DNA of 64,000 bases from Nitratireductor aquimarinus (GCF_017255295.1 NZ_JAFKDE010000010.1:124001-188000); one strand, 5' to 3'. Numbered from the stretch's first letter, positions 45,273-54,582 are shown. Numbers and translations are program-made. The notes: generated by a model not told the origin, from the letters alone.

Positions 45273-46709
45273 ATGCAGGTAACCGAAACTCTCAATTCAG
45301 GGCTCAAGCGCGAACTTAAGGTCGTTGTTCCTGCCAAGGACATGGAGGCGCGCCTCGCTGAGCGTCTCAACGACGCAAAGGACAAGGTGAACCTCAAGGG
45401 TTTCCGCCCCGGTAAAGTGCCCGCGCAGCACCTGCGCCGCGTCTACGGCAAGTCTTTCATGGCTGAAGTCGTGAACGAGATCCTCGCAGGCACGCAGAGC
45501 ATCCTGACCGAGCGCGGTGAGAAGCCGGCCATTCAGCCGGAAATCTCGATGACCGAGGACGAGAAGGAAGCCGACAAGGTTCTCTCCGGCGATGCCGACT
45601 TCGAATTCTCCATGTCCTATGAAGTCATTCCGCCGATCGAGCTGAAGGATTTCTCCGACATCAAGATCACGCGTCAGGTCTATGACGTGACGGATGAGGA
45701 AGTCGAAGAGCAGGTCAAGCGCGTTGCCGACTCCGCCCGCACCTACGAGGTGAAGAAGGGCAAGGCGGCTGACGGCGACAAGGTCAAGATCGACTATCTC
45801 GGCAAGATCGACGGCGAAGCCTTTGATGGCGGCGCTGCCGAGGATTCCGAGGTCGTGATCGGCATGAACCAGTTCATCGCCGGTTTCGAAGAGCAGCTCG
45901 TGGGCCTGAAGGCCGGCGACGAGAGCACGATCAAGGTCACGTTCCCGGAAGAGTATGCGGCAGCGCATCTCGCCGGCAAGGAAGCCGAGTTCGACATCAA
46001 GGTCAAAGAAGTCTCCAAGCCCAACGAGATGGAGATCAACGACGAGACCGCACAGCAGCTCGGCCTTGAATCGGCTGACAAGCTGCGCGAGATCGTTCGT
46101 GGCCAGCTCGAGAACCAGTTCGGCCAGGTGACCCGCCAGAAGGCGAAGCGTCAGATCCTCGACGCGCTGGATGAGGCTTACAAGTTCGAAGCGCCGTCCA
46201 AGCTCGTGGAAGCCGAGTTCGAGAACATCTGGAACCAGGTGACCCGCGATCTCGAGGCTGCCGGCCGCTCCTTCGAAGACGAAGAGACGACCGAGGAAGA
46301 GGCTCGCGAAGAGTATCAGCGTCTTGCTGAGCGCCGCGTACGTCTGGGCCTGGTTCTCTCCGAGATCGGTGAGAAGGCAGAGGTCAAGGTTGGCGACGAA
46401 GAGATGCAGCGCGCGCTCATCGAATCGATCCGCCGCTACCCGCCGCACCAGCAGCAGGAAATCTACGAGTTCTATCGTCAGAACCCGCAGGCCATGGCCA
46501 ACATCCGTGCGCCGCTCTTCGAGGAGAAGGTCATCGACCATCTGCTCGCTGAAATCGCGGTCACCGACGAGAAGGTCTCCCGCGACGAGCTGATGGCTGA
46601 CGACGAGGACGAGACCGAGGCGAAGCCGGCGAAGAAGGAGAAGGCTGCTCCGAAGAAGAAAGCCGCTCCGAAGAAGGCTGCTGCCAAGAAGAAGGAAGAG
46701 GGCGAATAA
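45273..46709 (+). CDS. tig: Trigger factor (ribosome-associated chaperone and prolyl isomerase)
   Basis: The 478-residue protein opens [20 protein letters not shown], and the ribosome-binding signature GFRPGKVP lies near residues 45-52. A central FKBP-type PPIase domain follows ([20 protein letters not shown] onward), then the helical substrate-binding C-domain. The tail is Lys/Ala-rich ([10 protein letters not shown]), a common alphaproteobacterial extension beyond the E. coli length of 432. It has its own terminator at 46734-46762 and follows the tRNA-Leu gene by about 90 nt. Confidence 0.98.
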   Translation: MQVTETLNSGLKRELKVVVPAKDMEARLAERLNDAKDKVNLKGFRPGKVPAQHLRRVYGKSFMAEVVNEILAGTQSILTERGEKPAIQPEISMTEDEKEADKVLSGDADFEFSMSYEVIPPIELKDFSDIKITRQVYDVTDEEVEEQVKRVADSARTYEVKKGKAADGDKVKIDYLGKIDGEAFDGGAAEDSEVVIGMNQFIAGFEEQLVGLKAGDESTIKVTFPEEYAAAHLAGKEAEFDIKVKEVSKPNEMEINDETAQQLGLESADKLREIVRGQLENQFGQVTRQKAKRQILDALDEAYKFEAPSKLVEAEFENIWNQVTRDLEAAGRSFEDEETTEEEAREEYQRLAERRVRLGLVLSEIGEKAEVKVGDEEMQRALIESIRRYPPHQQQEIYEFYRQNPQAMANIRAPLFEEKVIDHLLAEIAVTDEKVSRDELMADDEDETEAKPAKKEKAAPKKKAAPKKAAAKKKEEGE

Positions 46710-46733
46710 GCCTCTCCTTTTTGAAAGTTCGAG

Positions 46734-46762
46734 AAAGGCCGTCCTTTGGGGCGGCCTTTTTC
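46734..46762 (+). terminator. Rho-independent terminator after tig
   Basis: AAAGGCCGTCC pairs with GGGCGGCCTTT (one G-T) around TTTG, followed by TT and C. Confidence 0.85.
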
Positions 46763-46893
46763 TTTATGCGCTGTCTGGCTTGTGGGCCGGTGCGACGGTG
46801 TGGACATTGCCGCTCTTAAACGGGCATGCGAAGAACCTGCCTGATTTCCGAATATGACACTTGCGGTATTCGGACGAGCCCGGAGAGACTGTG

Positions 46894-47706
46894 ATGTTCG
46901 AGCCGTATCTGCGCCTTTGGAAGCTCGCCATTGATGGTGAGCCGATCGTTACCCCGGCAGCGAACCTTCTGCCGGTGCTTCGAGGGGACGAGCCGGCAAT
47001 GCTCAAACTGTTCTCCAGCGCGGATCAGAAGCGCGGGGCGAGCCTTATGACATGGTGGAGCGGGGACGGGGCGGCAGAGGTTCTGGCGTGCACTGAAGGC
47101 GCTCTGCTTCTTGAGCGCGCCACCGGCGCTCGCTCTCTGGCGGACATGGCGCGTGGCAAAGATGATGATGAGGCCTGCCGTATTCTCTGCGCCACCGCCA
47201 ACCGCCTGCATCGCAGCAGGCCCGGCCCCATGCCTGAACTCGTTCCTTTAAAGCGCTGGTTCCGGTGCCTCGAACCGGCGGCGGCCAGGCATGGCGGTAT
47301 CCTGATTCACTCGCTTGAGACAGCGCAAAAGCTTCTTGCCGAGCCAAAAGAGCAGGTCGTCCTTCACGGCGACTTGCACCACGGCAATGTGCTTGATTTC
47401 GGCAAGCGGGGCTGGCTGGCCATCGATCCGCATGGCCTGACGGGTGATCGCGGCTTCGACTTTGCGAACATTTTCACCAACCCCGATTTGAGCGATTCCA
47501 GCCGACCGGTCGCAACGCAGCCCGGCCGCTTTCAGCGACGCCTGGCGGTCGTTTCCGAGGCGGCGAAGGTGGAGTGCCGCACCCTGCTTCAGTGGATTCT
47601 CGCATGGACCGGCTTGTCGGCGGCGTGGTTTCTCGAGGATGAGAACCCATTGGCGGAAGTGGATCTGAAGATTGCCGCTCTGGCGGCTGCGGAGCTTTCG
47701 CGGTGA
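46894..47706 (+). CDS. APH(6)/hydroxyurea-type phosphotransferase
   Basis: The 270-residue kinase contains the Brenner motif VLHGDLHHGNVLDF (H158, D160, N165) and the metal-binding AIDPHGLTGDRGFDFANIF segment (D178), typical of the aminoglycoside/hydroxyurea kinase family (streptomycin 6-kinases). The N-terminal nucleotide-binding lobe is recognisable but divergent (MLKLFSSADQKRGA). Resistance is possible but unproven; many chromosomal homologues have unknown substrates. GGAGAG precedes the ATG at 46894. A GNAT gene follows on the same strand. Confidence 0.82.
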   Translation: MFEPYLRLWKLAIDGEPIVTPAANLLPVLRGDEPAMLKLFSSADQKRGASLMTWWSGDGAAEVLACTEGALLLERATGARSLADMARGKDDDEACRILCATANRLHRSRPGPMPELVPLKRWFRCLEPAAARHGGILIHSLETAQKLLAEPKEQVVLHGDLHHGNVLDFGKRGWLAIDPHGLTGDRGFDFANIFTNPDLSDSSRPVATQPGRFQRRLAVVSEAAKVECRTLLQWILAWTGLSAAWFLEDENPLAEVDLKIAALAAAELSR

Positions 47707-47782
47707 GACGTCGCTTGCGGCATGTTGAGGCGAATTTTCTCCCTGTGAGAGGGGAGCGGAGGCTCGTGCTTGTGAGAAGGCC

Positions 47783-48280
47783 ATGCAGATGAATATCAGA
47801 CGGCTTGGAGCCGAAGACGCGCGCGCGTTCAGAGAACTGAGGCTAGAGGGGCTAAAGATGCATCCCGAGGCGTTCGGCGCTTCGTTTGATGATGAGCTTG
47901 CCCAGCCGCTCGAACGGGCAGCCGCACGTTTGGCGGAGAATGTCGTTTTGGGTGGATTTGACGCTGCTGGAGCCTTGCAGGGGATCATCGGCCTCCGCAG
48001 GGAAAAGGCGGCCAAGATCAGACACAGGGCCGGCATCTGGGGGATGTATGTGGCTCCTTCTGGTCGCGGCACCGGTCTGGCGAAAAACCTGCTGCAGGCA
48101 GCCATCAACGAAGCCATGGTTGATTGCCAGTCAGTCCTGCTTTCCGTGACCGCTTCAAACGAAGCGGCAAAAAGGCTGTATCAGCGCGCGGGTTTCAGGG
48201 AATGGGCGGTTGATCGGAAGGCGCTCTGCGTTGAGGGGGCATTTGTTGACGAAGTGCTGATGCGTCTCGACTTTGCCTGA
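47783..48280 (+). CDS. GNAT family N-acetyltransferase
   Basis: The 165-residue acetyltransferase has the acetyl-CoA binding motif A as MYVAPSGRGTGLAKNLLQAAI (R/Q-x-x-G-x-G/A) and the motif B region SVTASNEAAKRLYQRAGFREWAV. The substrate cannot be predicted. It lies 76 nt after the phosphotransferase gene and may be co-transcribed with it; both are modification enzymes. Two start ATGs (47783 and 47789) are nearly equivalent. Confidence 0.85.
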   Translation: MQMNIRRLGAEDARAFRELRLEGLKMHPEAFGASFDDELAQPLERAAARLAENVVLGGFDAAGALQGIIGLRREKAAKIRHRAGIWGMYVAPSGRGTGLAKNLLQAAINEAMVDCQSVLLSVTASNEAAKRLYQRAGFREWAVDRKALCVEGAFVDEVLMRLDFA

Positions 48281-48360
48281 CAGCTGAGCCGACAGAGCCG
48301 CCCCGTCGCCGAGCGCGACTGCTTCCATCGCTCAAATCAGGGCGCATGCCGCGTTTTCAA

Positions 48361-48391
48361 GAGAAAGCCCCCGCGCATGGCGCGAGGGCTT
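48361..48391 (-). terminator. Rho-independent terminator of the ttrBCA operon
   Basis: On the minus strand AAGCCCTCGCGC and GCGCGGGGGCTT pair (one mismatch) around CAT and are followed by TCTCTT. It sits 22 nt past the ttrA stop. Confidence 0.75.
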
Positions 48392-48412
48392 GAGACCGTC
48401 GTCGGGCTTTGA

Positions 48413-51400
48413 TCAGGCAGCGCGGACCCGGATCGGCAGGCCCTGGCGCACGGATGCGCCTGATACGGGCTCCAGCCAGGTGCCCAGCGTCTGCCGTGTC
48501 GGGTCGGCAAAGCCCAGATCGTTGATGTTGACGCCGGCCGCAATCCACGGATTGCCGGCCATGGTCCTGTCGTCGATCAGATGATCGCGCGCGCCCAGCT
48601 CCGTATGGCCGAAACTGTGCTCGATGCCGATCGTGCCGGGCATCACGCCATTGGTGACGATCGCCAGTCCGCGAATGGCGCCACCGGGGCTTTCCACCAC
48701 GATCTCGTCACCATGGGCGACGCCGAGCGCCGCCGCATCCTCGCTGTTCACGAGCATGGGGTTGTAGGGCTTGATCATGCGCAGCCGCTCAAGCCCGATG
48801 GCATAGCTGTTCATCACGTTCGACTTGTAGGAGAAGGCGAGCATCGGCCATTCCTCCTCGGTGAAGTGATCGCGCATGGGGGAACCATCGGCCATGACCG
48901 GAGGCTGCAGCTTTGCCGTGCCGAACAGGCGCTTGCCGGTCATGCTGTCGACGCAGGTGCCCACATCCTCGTTCCAGACGCAGAGCTGGCGCTTCCACAG
49001 ATTGCCGAGCGTATCCCCCTTGCGCGCGTCGGCGAAAGTCTGGAACCGGCCGCCACGCGAATAAAGATGCGCCACGGGGCCGCGCTCTTCTGCCGGCAGG
49101 GTGGCCTCGATGGCCGGCAGAAGGCGTTCTAGGCCCGAGAAGCGGATGTCTTCTTCGCTGGCGTCGGGAAGCGTCTCGCCGGTGAAGGCGATGTTGGCCG
49201 CCGCACGCAGGTAGAAGTCTTCCGCCCGGTTGAGCGGATGCTTGCCGCCATTGGCGTCGGTGATGGCTGCATCGCCAAAGCCCTTGAGGCCGAGACGCTT
49301 GGACAGTGCGATGAAGAAACTGTCCATGCTCACGGGCTCGCCGTCCTGCGTCTTCGCCTGACGTGGCTCGACGATGGGCCAGCAGGCCGTGGTCATCTTG
49401 GTCAAATTGCCCGACCAAGCGCCCGTGAAGCCCCAGACTTCATACATGACCGAATCCGGCACGATGTAGTCGGCATAGGTGTTGGTCTCGTTGATGAAAC
49501 CATCCACGGCCACATAGAGCGGCAGCACTTTGGGATCGGCAAGCTTGTCGCGCAGCACGGCCTTGAGACCGGCCTGGCCGTACATCGGATTACACATGAC
49601 GCCGATCATCGCCTTGATCGGGTAGGGATATCCTTCCACGGCTGCGGTGATGTGGTCGGTCAGGACCGGCGGCGCCAGCCGACGCCAGGGCGCACGGGCC
49701 GGGTAGGGGTTCTTGCCCTCGGCCTTGAGACGCTTGAACTCGCTCGTCTTCTCATAGGGGAAGCGCGAGCGCGACAGGAACACGCCCTTTGGCTTGCGCG
49801 CGCCTTCGAAGCCCGCGAGGTCATAGCGGGGGCCTCCGGCAGTGCCGTTGAAATTGCCGCCGCCATGGGCGTTGCCGCCGGTGTGGTTGATGTTGCCGAG
49901 AAGCACGTTGAGCAATTGCAGCGAGAAGGCTGCATAGAAACCGGCACCCGACATCATGCCGCCATGGCAGTCGACCACGGCGGTGCGGCCATGCTCGGCC
50001 AGCTTGTCGGCCATCTCCTGCATGCGCGCGACGGGGATGCCGCAGGTCTCGGACATTTCGTCCAGCGTGTGCGCTTCTGCCTCGTCACGAAGCAGACGCA
50101 GGCCGGTGCGCACCTCAATGGTGTTGCCATCCGCCAGCGTGACGGTCTCAGCGGCAAAGAGCGCTGCCTGATCGACGGCGTTGGCCGGCACGATCTGGCC
50201 ATTGGCATCCACGACCATGGGCGCATCGTCCTCGCTACCGGCTTCCTTGAGGCCGAGATCGGACTCGCGCAGGAAAGCGCCGGCGCGCGGATGGTTCTCG
50301 TCGATGATAACCAGATGCGTCGCATTGCTGTTGGAAGGCTCACCGGCGGCTCTGGCGGCATCCGGGTTGGGGATCGCCAGATAGTCGGCCGCATAGCCTT
50401 CATTGTCGAACAGGAGCTTGATGAGCGCCATGCCGAGCGCGGCATCGGTGCCCGGCTTGACCGGCACCCAGTTGGCGCGTTTGCCGGCGGCGCGCGCGAC
50501 CGAGGCGTTCAGCGCCGGATCCACGACCATGTATTCGAGCGAACCGTCGACACGCGCCTTGGACAGAAGCCGTCCCTGCCGCTTGAACGGGTTGCCTGCC
50601 TGCGATGGCGCGGTGCCGACGAACAGGCCGAACGTGGCCTTTTCATAGTCGGGTTTCACATGGGCGTTCTTGGCGAGATCGTTCATCATTGCGCCCGCAC
50701 CCATGCGGAAGGCGAGGCCGCAATAGGAGCCGTGATGGCCATAATTGCGGGTGCCGAACGCCTTGTCGGAGAAACGGCGCAGAAGGGCTGAACGTCCATA
50801 GTCGGTGGCTTCCATGACCAGAAGCTGGTTGGTCATGGGGCCGTATTCGGGGTTTTCCGGGTCGAGCGGCGTCTCATAGTCGTTGATCGCGGCAAGTCCG
50901 TCCACCTGGCCTTCGCCGAACAGATCGCCGCCCTCGACGATTTCCTCGATGAGCTGCTCGAAGCTGATCGTCTCCCACTTTCCTTCGCCGCGCTTGCCGC
51001 TGCGCTTCAGACACGCGGTGACGCGCTGCGGGCTGGTCATCTGTGCGATCATGGCATTGCCGCGCGCGCAGGTGGTGGAGCGGTTGGCCCAGCCCTGATC
51101 GGCATAGGCGGTGGTGCGCAGGAGCGCATCCTTGACCGGCATGGTCTCGTCGGTGTGCACCTCCGAGGACAGCGGGTTGAACGGGTTGCCGATCGAGCGC
51201 AGCACCTCCTCGGTGTTGTTGTCGATGCGCACCCGCACGCCGCATTTGGTGGTGCAGCCATAGCAGACGGTGAAGGCGACGCGCTGGTCGGGATTGAGCT
51301 CCATCGCGCCGGTTTCAAGATCGACCCTGTATTCGGGATCGAGCGCATTGCCGTAGACGGGGTGGCGGGGTTTTTCGCCCGAGCTGCCGGTCAGGCCCTT

Positions 51401-51499
51401 GGCCATTCGGGTCAGCGGCTCGGAATAGCCGGCGACGAAAGTGGCTGCGCCGGCGGCGGCAACGCCACCCTTGAGCAGGTTGCGGCGGTTCTTATCCAT
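48413..51499 (-). CDS. ttrA: Tetrathionate reductase subunit A (molybdopterin catalytic subunit)
   Basis: The ~1028-residue protein has an N-terminal twin-arginine signal (KNRRNLLKGGVAAAGAATF), an iron-sulfur site CYGCTTKCG with the fourth Cys in TTCARG, and TtrA-type blocks such as GKRGEGKW, EGGDLFGEG, HGSYCGLAFR (probable molybdenum-ligand Cys), LNRAEDFYLR and NLNDLGFADPTR-like GVNINDLGFADPTR. It reduces tetrathionate to thiosulfate in the periplasm. It matches what I recall of Salmonella TtrA along its whole length. It overlaps ttrC by 8 nt and ends the ttrB-ttrC-ttrA operon. Confidence 0.93.
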   Translation of the reverse strand: MDKNRRNLLKGGVAAAGAATFVAGYSEPLTRMAKGLTGSSGEKPRHPVYGNALDPEYRVDLETGAMELNPDQRVAFTVCYGCTTKCGVRVRIDNNTEEVLRSIGNPFNPLSSEVHTDETMPVKDALLRTTAYADQGWANRSTTCARGNAMIAQMTSPQRVTACLKRSGKRGEGKWETISFEQLIEEIVEGGDLFGEGQVDGLAAINDYETPLDPENPEYGPMTNQLLVMEATDYGRSALLRRFSDKAFGTRNYGHHGSYCGLAFRMGAGAMMNDLAKNAHVKPDYEKATFGLFVGTAPSQAGNPFKRQGRLLSKARVDGSLEYMVVDPALNASVARAAGKRANWVPVKPGTDAALGMALIKLLFDNEGYAADYLAIPNPDAARAAGEPSNSNATHLVIIDENHPRAGAFLRESDLGLKEAGSEDDAPMVVDANGQIVPANAVDQAALFAAETVTLADGNTIEVRTGLRLLRDEAEAHTLDEMSETCGIPVARMQEMADKLAEHGRTAVVDCHGGMMSGAGFYAAFSLQLLNVLLGNINHTGGNAHGGGNFNGTAGGPRYDLAGFEGARKPKGVFLSRSRFPYEKTSEFKRLKAEGKNPYPARAPWRRLAPPVLTDHITAAVEGYPYPIKAMIGVMCNPMYGQAGLKAVLRDKLADPKVLPLYVAVDGFINETNTYADYIVPDSVMYEVWGFTGAWSGNLTKMTTACWPIVEPRQAKTQDGEPVSMDSFFIALSKRLGLKGFGDAAITDANGGKHPLNRAEDFYLRAAANIAFTGETLPDASEEDIRFSGLERLLPAIEATLPAEERGPVAHLYSRGGRFQTFADARKGDTLGNLWKRQLCVWNEDVGTCVDSMTGKRLFGTAKLQPPVMADGSPMRDHFTEEEWPMLAFSYKSNVMNSYAIGLERLRMIKPYNPMLVNSEDAAALGVAHGDEIVVESPGGAIRGLAIVTNGVMPGTIGIEHSFGHTELGARDHLIDDRTMAGNPWIAAGVNINDLGFADPTRQTLGTWLEPVSGASVRQGLPIRVRAA

Positions 51500-52649
51500 G
51501 GCTGGGAACTCCCTTGGCGGAGATGTCGGTCTTTTCTGCGGGCGCATCGGCGGGGCCGTCGAGCGCCTGTTTCCACGGTACGAACATGTCGATGACGAGC
51601 AGGAGGGCGATCCAGAGCCCGAAGGTTCCGATCACGCCGAGCCAGCCGCTGGACCCCCAGCCAACCACATATTCGAGATAGCCGGCGGTCTGCTTTTGCA
51701 CCGTCTGCACGTCCATCAGCACGTTCCAGCGGGCCATCCAGGCGAGATGCAGCGCCACCAGCCCGATGATCCAGCCCCAGATGCGCGCGCCGTTGCGCCA
51801 TACGAGCAGGAAGCTGACAAGCGTCATGGATGCGCCGATGGAGAGGCTCCAGATGGCCGTGGATCGCCATTCGGCGCTGTGGCGCACCGACTGGATGGCG
51901 GCTGCGACGGAGCTGTCTTCCACGAAGATTCCCTCAAGCGCCCAGGCAAGGGCCACAAGCGCCGTCACCACCGCAGCGGCGACAACCACCATCAGCATGT
52001 TGCGGTCGGTGTCGGCGTCGCGCGCGCCGGTGAAACGGTTGAGAACGAGCACCAGACCGGCAGCGCCGATGAAGCCGGTGGCTGCGAAGAAGGGCAGGAG
52101 CCATTGCGTGTTCCACAGCGGACGACCTTTGAGGATGGCGACTTCGCTGCCGGTATAAATGGCAATGGCGAACGACATCACGGCGGCGAACAGCGCAAGT
52201 GCAACGACTGCGAAGCGCGGGGTCTGCCAGCCGCCAAGCGTGGCGATGCGGGCGATGAGGCCGGTCATGTCGTCACGCGTGCGCCAGGCCAGCATGGGCT
52301 CGCGCCAGACAAGCCAGGCGAGCGCTATGATCGCGAAGACGAAGGGCGGCAGCATGAGGCTGCCGATGGACATCCACGACCACGGCGTGAAGTAGGCATA
52401 AAAATGCCAGAACCGCAGCGGCTGATGCAGATCGGCCAGAAGCGCGATTGGGGCAACGATGGCGGTTGTCATCGCGCCAAGGAGCGCATAGCGCGCCGTC
52501 GCCTTCCAGCGGCGTGCGCCGAGAAGACCCGGTAGGGCCAGCCAGAGCGAGGCATAGGCCAGCGCAATCATGAAAAAGTACTGCACGGCCCATGGGTACC
52601 AGGCGATCTGGTAGCGTGGCGCGAGGATCTCAATGACCGCTGAATTCAT
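51492..52649 (-). CDS. ttrC: Tetrathionate reductase subunit C (NrfD-type quinol-oxidising membrane subunit)
   Basis: The 385-residue protein has about nine membrane helices and NrfD/PsrC family features, starting MNSAVIEILAPRYQIAWYPWAVQYFF. It is expected to anchor TtrA and TtrB on the periplasmic side and pass quinol electrons to them. The ATG at 52649 lies 20 nt inside the end of ttrB, and its own end overlaps ttrA, so the three are translationally coupled. The length is slightly above that of Salmonella TtrC (about 340). Confidence 0.9.
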   Translation of the reverse strand: MNSAVIEILAPRYQIAWYPWAVQYFFMIALAYASLWLALPGLLGARRWKATARYALLGAMTTAIVAPIALLADLHQPLRFWHFYAYFTPWSWMSIGSLMLPPFVFAIIALAWLVWREPMLAWRTRDDMTGLIARIATLGGWQTPRFAVVALALFAAVMSFAIAIYTGSEVAILKGRPLWNTQWLLPFFAATGFIGAAGLVLVLNRFTGARDADTDRNMLMVVVAAAVVTALVALAWALEGIFVEDSSVAAAIQSVRHSAEWRSTAIWSLSIGASMTLVSFLLVWRNGARIWGWIIGLVALHLAWMARWNVLMDVQTVQKQTAGYLEYVVGWGSSGWLGVIGTFGLWIALLLVIDMFVPWKQALDGPADAPAEKTDISAKGVPSHG

Positions 52650-53409
52650 AGTGCAACTCCTCATTGTCCGTGCCACGGATTTCCCAGATCGAGGCGAAGG
52701 CCTCGGGGCGGTCGACGAAGCGTTCATCCATGCCGAGATAGAAGACGTGCGGCAGCGTTCCCTTTTCGGGCTGCAGAACCTGCAATTCGTCCCGGTGCTC
52801 GGCGATCATGCGGGCAATGGTGCTTTCGGGATCGTTCAGATCGCCGATGATGCGCGCGCCGCCGACGCAGCTTTCAACACAGGCCGGCAGAAGACCGGCT
52901 TCCAGCCGGTGGGTGCAGAATGTGCACTTGTCGGCGGTCTGCGTCTTGTCGTTGATGAAGCGCGCATCATAGGGGCAGGCCTGTACGCAATAGGCGCAGC
53001 CGACGCAGCGTTCCGCATCGACGACGACGATGCCGTCTTCCTGCTGATAGGTGGCCTGCACCGGGCAGACCGGCACGCAGGGCGGGTTGTCGCAGTGATT
53101 GCACAGCCGTGGCAGGAAGAAGGTCGACATGTCGCCCGTCTCCGGATCGTCGACCTCATATTGAGACACGATGGTGCGGAACTTGCCCAGCGGCGCATCG
53201 TTTTCCAGATGGCACGAGACCGTGCAGGCCTGGCAACCGATGCAGCGGCGCAGGTCGATCAGCATGGCGTAGCGCTTTGTGGGATCACCGCCGCGACGCG
53301 GCGGCTGGTCGTTGATGGCGGCTTCCGCCACCGTGGCCAGTGGCACGAGGCTGGCGCCCGCGGCAAGCCGCGCGAGCTGCCCCATGAACATCCGTCTTGC
53401 AAGATCCAT
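52630..53409 (-). CDS. ttrB: Tetrathionate reductase subunit B (4 x [4Fe-4S] ferredoxin)
   Basis: The 259-residue electron-transfer subunit begins MDLARRMFMGQLARLAAGAS, a twin-arginine-type signal ending AEA. Four cysteine clusters follow: CIGCQACTVSC, CNHCDNPPCVPVCP, CVGCAYCVQACP and CTFC with ESC. The run RYAMLIDLRRCIGCQ and LEAGLLPACVESCVGGARI are nearly those I recall for Salmonella TtrB. GGAGGT lies before the ATG at 53409. It is the first gene of the operon; an FNR-type box lies 86-99 nt upstream. Confidence 0.95.
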   Translation of the reverse strand: MDLARRMFMGQLARLAAGASLVPLATVAEAAINDQPPRRGGDPTKRYAMLIDLRRCIGCQACTVSCHLENDAPLGKFRTIVSQYEVDDPETGDMSTFFLPRLCNHCDNPPCVPVCPVQATYQQEDGIVVVDAERCVGCAYCVQACPYDARFINDKTQTADKCTFCTHRLEAGLLPACVESCVGGARIIGDLNDPESTIARMIAEHRDELQVLQPEKGTLPHVFYLGMDERFVDRPEAFASIWEIRGTDNEELHYEFSGH

Positions 53410-53457
53410 GTGACCTCCAATGAGTTTGGCTAGCCCGCGAATCTGCAGGCAGGCATT

Positions 53458-53474
53458 GCTACGAAAGTCGTAGC
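53458..53474. promoter_or_regulatory. Hairpin in the ttrB leader
   Basis: GCTACGA-AAG-TCGTAGC is a perfect 7-bp inverted repeat between the FNR-type box and the ttrB start. It could be an operator or a 5'-leader hairpin. Confidence 0.4.
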
Positions 53475-53494
53475 CCGGAGGTGCGAGGTGGAAT

Positions 53495-53508
53495 TTGACC
53501 AGAGTCAA
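53495..53508. promoter_or_regulatory. FNR/CRP-superfamily box upstream of ttrBCA
   Basis: TTGAC-N4-GTCAA is a perfect palindrome with the geometry of FNR/FixK/Nnr sites (consensus TTGAT-N4-ATCAA), inside a longer near-palindrome GGAATTTGAC...GTCAAAATTCC. It suits oxygen or nitrogen-oxide control of an anaerobic respiratory operon. Confidence 0.65.
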
Positions 53509-53657
53509 AATTCCAAAAATATCAATGAGTTATGCTTTTTAGCATGGGTGCGATGCATTTCTGCATGCCTTGCCGGCAATGGGAGCCGCGTAGCAGCGCT
53601 GCCCTGCCATTGCTGTCCGGCGGGGCTTCCCGTTTCGCGCGTGCCGGAGCGCGCAGG

Positions 53658-53760
53658 TTAGAGCATCGGCCTGAAAATCGGAATCGATTTTCGGAAAGCA
53701 CGATGCGCAGATTCAATAGGTTAGAGCGTCCTTTGTGCATCCGAATGCACGGCGCTTTAG
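53658..53760. repeat. RIME-like two-palindrome repeat overlapping the radC stop
   Basis: The element starts TTAGAGCATCGG and contains two palindromes. The first pairs GCATCG with CGATGC and GAAAATCG with CGATTTTC; the second, after TTAGAGCG, is built on GTGCAT/ATGCAC. It ends GGCGCTTTAG. The ~100-bp size and the AGAGC modules match Rhizobiales intergenic mosaic elements (RIME/Bru-RS). Its last TTA is the complement of the radC stop codon. Confidence 0.8.
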
Positions 53761-54512
53761 AAGAGCTGCAACCCCTTGAAGCTCACATGGCCGTTCTTGC
53801 CGATGATGATGTGATCATGCACGGCGATGCCGAGCGGCGTCGCGGTTTGCACGATGGTTTTGGTCATCTCGATATCGGCGCGTGACGGCGTCGGGTCGCC
53901 CGATGGGTGGTTGTGCACCAGCACCACGGCGCTCGCCGACAGTTCCAGCGCGCGCCGAACGAGTTCGCGCGGATAAACCGGCGTGTGATCGACCGTGCCG
54001 GTCTGCTGCACTTCGTCGGCAATGAGCTGATTCTTCTTGTCGAGGAACAGGACGCGAAACTGTTCTATCTGCTCATGCGCCATGGAGGCCATGCAATAGT
54101 CGATGACCTGTGACCAGGAGGTCAGCAGGTGGCGGCCGCGCAGTTCGGCTTTCAGCATGCGTCGGGCGAGGGTGGCGGCAATCTTGAGATCGCGCGCGGC
54201 AGCCTCGCCAATGCCTTCCACTTCCTGCAGAAGGCGCTCTGGCGCGCCGAGCACTTCGGGAAGCGAGCCGAAGCGCTCCAGAAGGGCCTTTGCCGGCCCC
54301 TTGGTGTCTGCGCGGGGAATGGAGCGGAAGAGGAAGAGTTCGAGAAGCTCGTAATCCAGAAGCGCTTCGCTTCCATTGTCGGCGAAGCGCTGCCGTAACC
54401 TGTCTCGATGGCCATGATAGTGCGGTTTTCGCGCTGGCTTTGCGCGTTCTATCTTTGTAGTCGGTCCGACTGGCCCTTCAGCAAAGAATGTGTGCTCGTC
54501 CTGCCTGCCCAT
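53757..54512 (-). CDS. radC: RadC family JAB-domain protein
   Basis: The 251-residue protein has a helix-hairpin-helix-like region ([13 protein letters not shown]) and the MPN+/JAMM zinc motif [17 protein letters not shown] (H200, H202, D213). RadC's historic role in DNA repair is doubted; the JAMM site suggests hydrolase activity. GGGGAGG precedes the ATG at 54512, a strong ribosome site, and an extension to 54671 is rejected. The stop codon comes from the adjacent RIME-like element, so the native C-terminus may have been altered slightly. Confidence 0.93.
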   Translation of the reverse strand: MGRQDEHTFFAEGPVGPTTKIERAKPARKPHYHGHRDRLRQRFADNGSEALLDYELLELFLFRSIPRADTKGPAKALLERFGSLPEVLGAPERLLQEVEGIGEAAARDLKIAATLARRMLKAELRGRHLLTSWSQVIDYCMASMAHEQIEQFRVLFLDKKNQLIADEVQQTGTVDHTPVYPRELVRRALELSASAVVLVHNHPSGDPTPSRADIEMTKTIVQTATPLGIAVHDHIIIGKNGHVSFKGLQLF

Positions 54513-54582
54513 AAGTGCCTCCCCCTTGCACCGCTCAAACAGGCGTGAGTCCGCAACGGACTGCACGCACCGGTAGAGCAGT

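Noticed and set aside
49238-50791. 517-codon open frame antisense to ttrA
   Set aside because: TtrA on the other strand is supported along its length by family motifs; the antisense product has none.
46894-53409. Genomic island with integrase or insertion sequences
   Set aside because: The tRNA-Leu gene at 45100 is followed by tig, not by an integrase, and no transposase or direct-repeat boundary was found. Only the gene content looks accessory.
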